A stretch of 64,000 nucleotides of DNA from Ziziphus jujuba (Eukaryota > Streptophyta > Magnoliopsida > Rosales > Rhamnaceae). Position numbers and translations under genes: made by a program. Location of the stretch: NCBI RefSeq assembly GCF_031755915.1, contig NC_083381.1, positions 2,244,501 to 2,308,500 of the forward strand. The letters run 5' to 3'. The notes under the pieces were generated by a model. The model did not search any database, was not told where the DNA came from, and saw only the letters and a program-made list of their open reading frames with translations. Below, one piece after another: positions 1 to 9,101 of the stretch. The stretch's first letter is position 1, and each line of letters opens with the position of its first letter.

Positions 1-1
1 T

Positions 2-1222
2 CGGACGCTTGTTAAGTATTATTGGTGGATTGGTATGAAGAGAGAAGTGGCAGACTTTGTATCAAAGTGTTTGATTTGTCAACAAGTGAAAGCAGAAAGA
101 CAGAAGCCTTCGGGACTACTCCAACCTTTACCGATTCCCGTGTGGAAGTGGGAAGAACTCAACATGGACTTCGTATTCAAGCTTCCTTCCACACCTAGAA
201 GGTACGACGGCATTTGGGTAATCATTGATCGTCTCACCAAGTCGGCACACTTCCTACCGGTACGAGAACGTTTTTCGCCCGAGAAGTTAGCCCAGTTGTT
301 CGTGCAACGCATTGTAAGTCTTCATGGAGTACCGTTAGCCATCGTCTCCGATCGAGATCCGCGCTTTACTTCACGACTATGGCGGAAGTTGGCTGATGCA
401 CTAGGAGCAAGACTTAACTACAGCACCGCTTTTCACCCACAATCTGATGGACAAGCAGAGCGCACAATCCAGACATTAGAAGACATGCTAAGGTCTTGCA
501 TTATGCAATTTAGCGGTAGCTGGGATGAACAACTGCCACTGATAGAGTTTGTCTACAACAACAGTTATCAAGCGAGTACTGGAATGTCCCCGTATGAAGC
601 TTTATATGGGAGGCAGTGTCGGACACCTTTGTGTTGGAGTGAGGTAGGAGAAGAGAGGCTCCTTGCAACAACTAATGCGGTCGGATCTGAGTATTTAAGG
701 ATGACCTTGGACAAGGTGAAGATCATTAGGGATCGATTGAAGGTTGCCCAAGATAGACAGAAGAGTTACGCCGATGTGCGTAGAAAGGATTTGGAATTCG
801 AGGTAGGAGATTGGGTATTCCTAAAACTATCTCCATGGAAAGGAGTAGTACGTTTTGGACGACGAGGTAAGTTGGGTCCTCGTTATATTGGGCCTTACGA
901 GGTTACGGAGAGGATTGGCCCGGTGGCGTATAGGTTGGCGTTACCGGAAGAGCTAGCTCGAGTACACAACGTGTTTCATGTGTCGATGCTACGGAAGTAT
1001 ATTGCAGACCCTTCGCACGTACTCGAGAGTCCGGATATAGAGATAAGGGAAGATCTTTCGTATGTGGAGCAGCCAGTACAGATTTTGGATCGCGAGGAAC
1101 GCACGCTACGCAACAAGACTATTCCTCTAGTTAAGGTCTTATGGCGGAACCACTTGGTCGAGGAAGCAACGTGGGAACCCGAAGCACAGATGCGTGAGCA
1201 GTACCCGTATCTGTTCCAGTGA
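2..1222 (+). CDS. Ty3/gypsy integrase with chromodomain (5'-partial)
   Basis: The frame is open from base 2; the first methionine at 35 is internal, so this is the tail of a longer gag-pol polyprotein. Visible in order: the CLIC part of the HHCC zinc-binding module (about residues 24-27 of the visible frame), the catalytic core with D in NMDFV, D in VSDRDPRF and E in GQAERTIQTLE (the D,D,E triad is complete), a GPY/F module around GKLGPRYIGPYEV, and a C-terminal chromodomain ending with a VLWRNHLVEEATWEPE-type core. In chromoviruses the integrase inserts cDNA and the chromodomain steers it to heterochromatin marks. The stop TGA at 1220-1222 lies about 45 bp before the LTR, the usual arrangement. 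No frameshift or premature stop is seen. Confidence 0.94.
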   Translation, partial: RTLVKYYWWIGMKREVADFVSKCLICQQVKAERQKPSGLLQPLPIPVWKWEELNMDFVFKLPSTPRRYDGIWVIIDRLTKSAHFLPVRERFSPEKLAQLFVQRIVSLHGVPLAIVSDRDPRFTSRLWRKLADALGARLNYSTAFHPQSDGQAERTIQTLEDMLRSCIMQFSGSWDEQLPLIEFVYNNSYQASTGMSPYEALYGRQCRTPLCWSEVGEERLLATTNAVGSEYLRMTLDKVKIIRDRLKVAQDRQKSYADVRRKDLEFEVGDWVFLKLSPWKGVVRFGRRGKLGPRYIGPYEVTERIGPVAYRLALPEELARVHNVFHVSMLRKYIADPSHVLESPDIEIREDLSYVEQPVQILDREERTLRNKTIPLVKVLWRNHLVEEATWEPEAQMREQYPYLFQ

Positions 1223-1253
1223 CGTGCGGAAATTTCGAGGACGAAATTTTTGT

Positions 1254-1265
1254 AAGGGGGGAAGG
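1254..1265 (+). other. Polypurine tract of the Ty3 element
   Basis: An A/G run containing six Gs lies directly before the TGTAACACC start of the LTR at 1267. This is the expected priming site for plus-strand DNA synthesis. Confidence 0.8.
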
Positions 1266-1266
1266 C

Positions 1267-4200
1267 TGTAACACCCCGTCCCGAATCGCACCGGAATCCG
1301 TGCACGTTGACCGAGGTTGACCGTTGACCGTTGACCGAAGGGGTCAAAGTTGACTTTTTGACTCGGTGGGAATTTCGAGTTGACCAGGGTACCGTGGCGA
1401 AGTGCATGACGCCCTGAGTTCGTAGACTAGTAGCACGTCGAAAACGGAGCTACGGTTTGAAAGTTATGGGCAAAACAAGTTGAAGTGTAAACTGTCTAAA
1501 AGGTGCCGGGAGTTGACTTTTTCTTGTGATGTAATTGTGAGTTGACTCTTGTATGGTTGTAAAGTACTCGTCGATACGAGTTCATAGACTAGCGGCACGC
1601 TTAAATCGGACATCCGGTTAAAAAGTTATGGACGTTTGAAGTTTACCGGATACCGTATTATTTTAATGTTTTTGGGTCGTGAACAGTGAAATGCCACGTG
1701 TCAGCTTCTGAGTGGTCCACGTGGCATGAACAGTGTCACACAGGGTTTTAATTTTGAAAAACTCTCGGGGAAGAGAGAGAAAGAGAGAGAAGAGAGAGAA
1801 AGAGAGAGAGGAGAGAGAAAGAGAGAAAGAGGACCCGCCGGCCGCCGGCCATTTTCACGTTTTTCCGGCCTAGTTACTGTACACGCGCCGGCCAGCCAGA
1901 TTGCCCACCTCATTTCCGGCAAAACCTCCAAATTTCACGGCGAACGGCCGCCGGACGCGCCCGGATCGGACGTCCGAAGTTTGGCGGCGATTTTTCCCCT
2001 CCACCGCCGGCCACCGCGAATCGGCACTATTCCGGCTGATAAACAGTACACGCGCCTGACAGCCTTGATCCTCTCCTCAAGTCCGGCCTACCCACCAAAA
2101 ATCACGGCCATCGGACCACCGACGCGCCGGGATCGGAGCGTTTTCCGGCGAGGGGTCGAAAATCTTCAAACGGTGATTTCTCCGCCGTCCGACCTCCGTT
2201 TTGCTCACCGTCGGTCCCGTTGGATTGCTCTCCTCACGATCTACAAATCTGCAAAATTTCACAGCAAACGGCCACCGTCGGAAATTACTGTTCCGGCGAC
2301 GGTTGCCGGTGACGTGGCGGCCGCCGGAAAGTACTGTTCCGGCGAGTACCCTGAAAATTCCGGCCAGCTCCAGTCCGCAGTGTTCGACCTCCTGAACCCA
2401 AATCCGACTTCCGTTTCCACCAATTCGCGACGGTTTGGGAGAATTGCGGAGCCGAAACCCGAAAAGCTTCCCGATAAAATTCCGACCCCGTCGGGTACGA
2501 TCATCGGAAATTAAGACCGGATCTGTGATTAGCATCACTCGAGCTTCGATTCGGTATATCATTCGTAAATTTTAGTTATCGTTTGGTGTTCGCTCCTCGG
2601 GTACCCATTTGGGGATTACCCGAATAAAATATTAATATTTGTGGTTTTGGTACTGTGGATGTTTTAGGTGCACGTGCAAGTAGCGGAGTCGATCCTGCGG
2701 AGGATCTTGATTGAGATACGTGCACAAGGTGAGTGACCCACCTTCAAATTAATTTTGGGGAATTTAATTGATGAATATATTATGTGTGAATTAAATATTT
2801 GGAATTTAATTTCTATGTGCCAAATATTTATTGGATTTATTGTAGAATTATTTATGAATTTATTGGATTTAAGAAAATGCGAATTCTACAAATTTATGCC
2901 GTGTGGAATTATTTTATGGTTTTGAGGATTTTGAAATTGGTGTGGTTTTAATGGTAAATTGGGCACGATTTGAATTTCAAATATTTCAAGGAAAATATTT
3001 GGTTATGTTGGTGATTTCAATTTTTATAAAATATGCCCATGAAATATTATGAGATTTGATTATGAGATTTTGAGAATTATTTATGCTTGGAAAAAATGTG
3101 GATATTTGAATTGATGGATTTGGGAGTTGGTGGATTTGAAAATCATGGGATTTATGGTATTAATTATAAGGAAATTGTGGAGAATTTCCCGGTTCAAGCG
3201 GATGGATTATGCCCGCTATGTTTATGAAAAATGTGAAATTTGTTTTATAATTTAAATTGTGGATTTTATGATTTTTAGATGCACCGTGCACGTACTGGTG
3301 TTCTGATTATGTGATATGGTATATGTGATATGGATATTGTGCACACGGATATGATTAGCGCGCAGGTGGGTGTGAGTAGCGCGCAGGTGATATTATGAGG
3401 GTGTCCTGTGGATGCCATCGGAGAGGGTGGCCACCCCCCATTGGCCGGGACACCAGGTTAGCAGCGGCGCAGTGGGACGCCACGCGACCGTATGCCGGTT
3501 TCTTTCTATAACCTCCTGTCTGGCGGTACCTTGGGACGCTGGGTACTGTTGGCGCCACTGGTATATAGTGGGTGCATCAAATGATTTTCAGAACTGTGTT
3601 TTAAAAATAAAATGTTTGGAAACTGAATTGGAATTAAAAATATAATTGTTACCGCTTCTGGTATTTAATTGATGTCTTGGTTTTCGGGGAATATGGATAA
3701 AGGGTTTTGTGAAATTGTTTTAAAAGGGGAACCTTTCCAACTGAGAGAATTGTAAGGGTTTTGAGAGAAAATATTATTTCCAAATAATTATTATTTATAT
3801 ACCTATTACCGTGGTATGATAGTGTAGAGTAGTAGGGTCGCTCACTGAGATGATTAGCATCTCACACTCTTAAATTCCGTTCCTCTAGGTACCAGGTTGT
3901 CGGTGTTCACTCGGAGCGGACTTGATCTTCCTCGCTGTATTTGTTCGCGCAGTACCTTGTTCTTCTTTTACTGCAGTTGTAATATTTCGTTCACTTTTGC
4001 TGTATTCTGTATTTTGTAGTACTTCATAAAGCTCTGTATACTGTATGGGACACTTATGTATTTGTATTGCACTGGATTACTGTATTTTTATTTTGGAGTG
4101 CTGAAATTTGTGGAACCAGTTCGTCGTACTGTGGGAGGAATAAGGGAACAATTATAGAAGTGTGTTTTCAGTGCAGGAAATTTTGTGGTAAGTCCATCCC

Positions 4201-4305
4201 TTAGGGGAGGTTCTGCCGGATCTTCCACAGAAGGGTCCGGTAGGGTTTCCCTGGGATCAGGGCTTGTCTAGGGTTCCGGTGGGGAACTTTGGACGGGTCC
4301 TGACA
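1267..4305 (+). repeat. Family-A 3' LTR (3039 bp)
   Basis: Starts TGTAACACCCC and ends GTCCTGACA (TG...CA). The same ends recur at 9102-11816, 12007-15538, 22280-26680 and 41754-45062. Layout shared by all copies: TTGACC-type short repeats near the start, two related blocks containing 'CATAGACTAG/GTAGACTAG' and 'AAAGTTATGG', a GA-rich stretch (1768-1832), a GC-rich block (about 1835-2515), AT-rich DNA, then a conserved 'GATGATTAGCATCTCA' block (3850-3866) and a purine-rich tail. A 262-codon open frame at 1726-2514 lies inside the GC-rich block but is not kept in the other copies, so I do not call it a gene. Confidence 0.92.
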
Positions 4306-5177
4306 CATGCTGTGGAGGTGAAATATCTAACGTGGTATAAAGGCTGCCCCATTTAATTACATATTTTGTATATATGTGGCATGCAATATGAGCTAATTTT
4401 TATAGAGTTGTCAAAAGAGGATAAGCTTTCATAGCTAGTGAGCTTGTATAGATGCTTTTGGATGCACTTTTGTTATATGGCCTATAATATTGTTTTGTTT
4501 GCAGCCATACCATTTTGATAATAATTTCATTTTATTGTGTACATGCCTGTTACAATATATTGGCAGACTCACTAATAGAGGCAGCCTATAAACTTGCTTA
4601 AGGAGAATGTATTCTTGTATGGGATTGTGGAGCAGTTAAGACTGCTATAACTCAATGGAAGTTTTGTAATCTGCAATAATGTCATTGTTATGTTAGTATA
4701 TGATTGAGTATTACTTTGTGAGCCCTATGTGTATGTATGTGGATCATTATAATGTGATGCTTATTTCACATATTGTTACTCCTTATGCTAGCAAGCCTGT
4801 TTGAGATTTAGTTTCTATCTATATGTGTATGTTGATCCGTAAATACCATGACGAGTCTCTAATACCTAGTTTGAGTATATTATTGTACGTTGTCAATATG
4901 CAATATGCTTAAATGAAATGATATAATCTGTTGGGGGATTGCACGTAGTAAAGTAAATTTCTATTATCTAAACTGAATTTATGGCATTCAAAGTGCTCAG
5001 TTGAAATGATATCTAGTTTGCAAGAGATTTACTGATAGAATCTCTACTATCTAATTTGGTATATTGTTGTGCCCTATTGACATGGTACATGCTTAGATGA
5101 AATAGTATTTTGATTTGCGAGATTCTATAATAAGTAAATTTATTGTTATTTGTAATGATTATGCAGTCCAAGTGGGA
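4306..5177. other. Gene-free AT-rich DNA, probably internal retroelement remnant
   Basis: No open frame of note and no recognisable domain. It ends in a copia-like polypurine tract at about 5170-5179, so it may be the decayed 3' end of a retroelement whose LTR follows. Uncertain. Confidence 0.35.
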
Positions 5178-5770
5178 GATTATTAAATATTTTATATGGA
5201 CTAGCTATAATTATATGACTCCTCTTACAATCCAGTCCTTAAGGTTTTAAAAGGCCTCGCAGTGGTTAAGGGGAATACTCTTACAACCCCTACCTACCAG
5301 GGGGAATCCTCTTACTGGCTCTAAGGTGCCCCTCTTACAACCCCTACCTACCAGGGGGAATCCTGGGGAATCCTCTTACTGGCTCTAAGGTGCCCCTCTT
5401 ACAACCCCTACCTACCAGGGGGAATCCTCTTATAACCCAGCCCTCAAGGTTTTAAAAGGCCTCGCAGTGATTAGGGAGAATCCTCTTACAACCCCTACCT
5501 ACCAGTCCCACTGGCATGGGCCTCAGGCTCAACTACGATATTATCTGCTTTAGACCCAGCCCTCATGGTTTGGTTTCCAGCCCTCATGGTTTGGTTTCCC
5601 TTGAAAGGCCTCACAAGGGAAAAATATACACACGCTCATATAAGCTATGCTTTGTTTCCCTTTCCAACCGATATGGGACTTCACAATATATACTATATTA
5701 TATTTTTATTATTACTATTATCAAAATAATTATTATTTATTATTTTGTATATATATATATATATAGATAA
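5178..5770 (+). repeat. Decayed LTR-like repeat following a copia-type polypurine tract
   Basis: AAGTGGGAGA at 5170-5179 is a typical copia polypurine tract and is followed by TATTAAATAT, a possible decayed TGTTAAATAT LTR start. Further on are the GGGCCTCAGGCTCAACTACG and GATATGGGACTTCA blocks that are widespread in plant LTR-type repeats. The right end is not defined; the sequence fades into AT-rich DNA. Confidence 0.45.
5222..5505. repeat. Tandem array of a unit of about 54 bp
   Basis: The block CTCTTACAACCCCTACCTAC with its CAGGGGGAAT tail occurs three times, separated by CTCTTACTGGCTCTAAGGTG, and a fourth partial copy starts near 5483. A longer block containing TTTTAAAAGGCCTCGCAGTG is also duplicated, at about 5242 and 5450. 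One unit carries an extra 10-bp CCTGGGGAAT duplication. Confidence 0.85.
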
Positions 5771-6617
5771 ATTGGGAAATAAGTCATCAATGAATATATA
5801 TGGTGCATATATTGAGTGATTAGGGTTTTAAAGTATCTAAAATGCCTATTTGGTGAAAACCTGAGGGATAAAGGTTAAGAAAAAGTGTCTATTAAATACT
5901 ACTCCTGTCATTTTTTGTTATCTATTTTATATATTGAAAATTTTTATATTGATTCAATTACAACATTTAAAAGGTTAATAATTTAATTTAATATAATTAT
6001 AATTGTATGCAGATCTTGGAAATACAGTGCTATAATTAATACATGTTTAACTTTTATGTTATACTAGCACTAACACAAGTTGACGGTTCTTGATATGTAA
6101 ATGAAATGTTCAGATCTGGTTTTTGAAACTACAGGGTATGGGATCTAAAATTATTTTAATATGATTTTTGCTGAAATGAATTGAAAAAATAAGTAAATGT
6201 ATAAACAATTTTGGATTTCATATGAGTATCATGTGATCCTTTTTTGATGGGATTTGTCATATTAAATTTGGACAAATTGGAACTAGAGGTAGCTGATGCA
6301 AATAAAAAGTCAAAAAATCAAGACCCCTAAATCAGAAAAGTTAAGAGTAACTAAAGTGTAATTTTCTCTATTTCAACCGAAAATAAAGAAGTATAATTTT
6401 TTTCTAATTTAACACAATTGCAAAATAATTCTTAATCACGATGATATTTTGTACAGTCCAACCACTTAACTTATACCATGATTATGATATCTCCAAATAT
6501 CTTTTTGAATCAAACAAGTAATAGTCGGTGGACCCTAAAACCAAGATAAGATTAATTCACCATGGCTGATCTTTGATACCTTGCTATGAAATAAAAATAA
6601 GAAAAGAAAGCACACAC
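5771..6617. other. AT-rich intergenic DNA, no gene seen
   Basis: No domain-bearing frame on either strand. A UGT second exon with its PSPG box, which should lie here on the minus strand if the neighbouring UGT gene were whole, is absent. Confidence 0.6.
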
Positions 6618-7086
6618 CTTGTATTGGGATGTAACCCCTTTCCCGCAGAAGTGGCAACGCAGCAAAAACAAGAAAAGACGAGGCACTCTCAGTCTTAAGC
6701 ACAATCCTTGGAACCTTAAGACTCTCAGCAACTGCTTGAGTGAAGTAAAAAGTAGCATCTGAAATCAAACAAGCAACAGGCTCCTCTGAAACATCGCATA
6801 GCATCCTACCCAAACATTCCCTAAATGGATCGACATATTTGGTATTAAGCAGCGAAAGAAAAGCGAAACCATCGTGGATGGAGGCCTCACTTTCGGATAA
6901 GCCTTCGCCGATCGAGTGGAAAGTGAAATGTGGATAGTTGGAAGGGTTGGGACAGTTGAAAGAAGTATGAATGATAGAGATGGAGAAGCCTTTGGAATAG
7001 AGAATATTGGCAAGCTGAAGCATGGGGTTTATATGACCTTGACAGGGCAGTGGAAAGAGTACCAATTTCCGGCCTTTCCTATCCAT
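6618..7086 (-). pseudogene. UGT76-like UDP-glucosyltransferase, first exon only
   Basis: The minus-strand frame from ATG at 7086 gives about 156 uninterrupted codons of a family-1 glycosyltransferase N-terminus. It has the acceptor-binding start PLPCQGHINPMLQLA (residues about 12-26), SIIHTSFNCPNPSNYPHF and the region ending ALPLLRERGYIPIQ. It resembles the plant UGT76 group (UGT76B1/F1 type), which glucosylates small acids and hormones in the cytosol. The exon ends CAAG followed by GTGTGTG, a credible donor at the place where UGT76 genes carry their intron. No second exon with the UDP-sugar-binding PSPG box exists in the 6.6 kb beyond, so the gene is truncated. The exon itself has no stop, so truncation is recent or the exon is still under some constraint. 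Confidence 0.8.
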
Positions 7087-7402
7087 GTTTTGGCTTCTCT
7101 AACTCTCCAACAATTCTCTTAGTTCTATATATATGGTAAAACCTTCAAGTCAAAAAATGGATGAGTACGCAGGCACTGGATTTAGTAGAATGACGAAGAT
7201 CGCGTGGCGTTTAAATACTAGCTACTTATGGATTTTGAAAGCTTAAAAGACATTTTGTTTGTTTTACTTTGGTCCAACTTGCAACCAAACTCGGTCTAAG
7301 CTCCCTTCCCTACACACACACTGCCTGGCAATATTTGTACTAGGTTTATATTGCATATTAATGCTGAAAAGACAAGAGTTGCATCAGCATTTGTCCCAAG
7401 CA
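7087..7402 (-). other. Upstream region of the UGT fragment
   Basis: Sequence directly 5' of the UGT start codon. The GGTAAAACCTTCAAGT block (7135-7150) is repeated at 8235-8250, showing that the duplication of the UGT locus included its upstream DNA. Confidence 0.45.
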
Positions 7403-7527
7403 ATAAGTAGTACATAACTTCAATCACCTACACACTGGGTCTCTCTCATAAATACTACCCAACGATAAGTAGTACATAACTTCAATCACCTACCCACTGG
7501 GTTTCTCTCATAAATACCACCCAACGA
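7403..7527. repeat. Direct repeat, 62-bp unit, two copies
   Basis: The block starting ATAAGTAGTACATAACTTCA occurs at 7403 and again at 7465, with only a few mismatches between copies. Confidence 0.88.
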
Positions 7528-7549
7528 TGAGGACATGGTATTAGTGGCC

Positions 7550-8290
7550 TGCCAGTTCCATGGAGTGGAATGGGAAGTGTGGGTAGTTGGAACAGTTGGG
7601 AGAGTTTAATGAGAGGTAGGGATGATGGGTTCTAGAAGCCTTTGAAATGGAGGACATTGGCAAGCTCAGGCTTTATATCGCCTTGAATGAAAAGTTAGTG
7701 GGACGAGTACACATCACCTCCGGCCCTTCCTCTTCAAGTTTGGGCTTCTCTCAAACCAATCTCCAAAAATTGTCATCTTTCTTATTTACATATATTCGGT
7801 TCCCTACCGCCTTGCCTTCTAAAATTAGTCTCATCCCGAACTCATGTGGTGTTTTTTTTTTTTAACCGCGACAAGATGAGAATTCCCCAGCCGGGAAACA
7901 AGGTGGGATGTGAATTACCCATTTCCCCACCATAGAAAAGGACAAAGAATTATTAAAAAGTAGTTTATTTTTTAACAAAAAAATATTATATTCATATTAT
8001 TAATATAATTATATTTAAGTACAGAAAAAAAATATAAAATATAAATACAAATATATAATATATAGGGCAAATATGAGATAAGAAATATAATTGACATCCC
8101 CGCTTCTATTTTGACCCTGAATATGAATTTTTGCACCGTCTACAATCCAATTCTTTGTTTAACCAAAGATTTCCCAGTCCATTGGGGATGGTTCCCATGG
8201 AAATAAGGGATTGAGCGGAAATTGTCATCCCTAATAGTAAAACCTTCAAGTTTGAAAAATGGACAAGCGTATAGGCATTGGACTTAAAGA
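7550..8290 (-). pseudogene. Second, decayed copy of the UGT76-like exon 1 start, split by an insertion
   Basis: 7550-7777 matches the minus strand of the first UGT exon in shape: the region encoding the early residues is recognisable but carries small indels and substitutions that break the frame. The homology then stops and resumes at about 8230-8290 with the upstream 'GTAAAACCTTCAAGT' block. The interval 7778-8218 between them is foreign. Together with 6618-7150 this shows an old tandem duplication of the UGT locus. Confidence 0.65.
7778..8218. mobile_element. Candidate small DNA transposon inside the UGT duplicate
   Basis: This 441-bp insert is flanked by identical AAATTGTCATC (7767-7777 and 8219-8229). 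Its ends are loosely inverted: CTTATTTACAT near the left and, read on the other strand, CTTATTTCCAT near the right. The length of the duplication would fit a hAT (8 bp) or Mutator-like (9-11 bp) element; I cannot decide. No coding capacity. Confidence 0.5.
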
Positions 8291-9101
8291 ATAACTAAAA
8301 AAATAAAAAATAAAAGCTTGGATGGTGTGGATTGTGTTGTATAATGGTGAAATGATAGAGTGCATGAGAAATTGTCCAAAGTTTCTCTCTCTTTTTAGGA
8401 AAATATCAGGATTACTGGAAAAAAAAAAAAAAAGTAGTATCTTTTTTTCTCTATCGTTTTAGGAAAATATCATAACCCAATCTTCCCAAAATCCTACCTA
8501 TGATAATATTAGCTACTCTAATGTCATCAAGCAAAATAACCAAATAATGCCAAGTTAAAGAGACTTAAATTTTAGAAACACTATTAATCAAATCATCATT
8601 TTCCGTATTCAATAATAGAATTTAATCATAGCATAATATCAATACAATACCAAAAACATCAACACAACTCAAATCTCCAAATATTCAATGCAAATTTTAT
8701 AAGAGAGAATACATTTCTTACATTTCTTAAATAAACATGTAAGTCTGAAATTAAATCAATGCATAAGATTCCAAATATAGTAACCTAGATAAATCCAACT
8801 TAACCTCTAAACCTCGATTTGGTACTCTGCTTCCAATAACAACAAACCACTAAACCTCAACTGCTACATTAGCAGTTAAGTGAAAATGGGTTAGTACGAA
8901 TACTCCGTAAATAGGGTTTCAGATAACCACACAGAATTTCAATAAACTAGTATAGCAAAATAATATACAATAAAATATATGTCATGAGATGCAATCATGC
9001 TATGGAAATGGAATTTGCCAACATCTTATGAATCCAGCAAAAAATAATTGCTTAATAGTAAACTCTTAAAAAAGACTAACCTCATTAAATTCAGGTCTTG
9101 A
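8291..9101. other. AT-rich repeat DNA, no gene seen
   Basis: No coding signal. This DNA, the 190 bp at 11817-12006 and the DNA after 15538 were contiguous before the two solo LTRs landed. Confidence 0.5.

Larger units (their letters stand above)
1..4305 (+). mobile_element. Ty3/gypsy chromovirus, 3' part (integrase end plus 3' LTR)
   Basis: The 5' part lies outside the window. What remains is the C-terminal half of pol, a polypurine tract and a 3' LTR that starts TGTAACACCCC and ends CCTGACA. The integrase is followed by a GPY/F module and a chromodomain, which places it among chromoviruses, most like the Tekay/Del lineage; the lineage call is an inference from the domain layout. The five bases after the LTR are CATGC, but the matching left duplication is not visible. 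The coding frame has no stops, so this is the youngest-looking Ty3 copy here. Confidence 0.93.

Noticed and set aside
976..1407. 143-codon minus-strand frame
   Set aside because: It is antisense to the integrase/chromodomain frame and the LTR start; no domain.
2077..2562. 161-codon minus-strand frame
   Set aside because: Shadow of the low stop density in the GC-rich LTR block.
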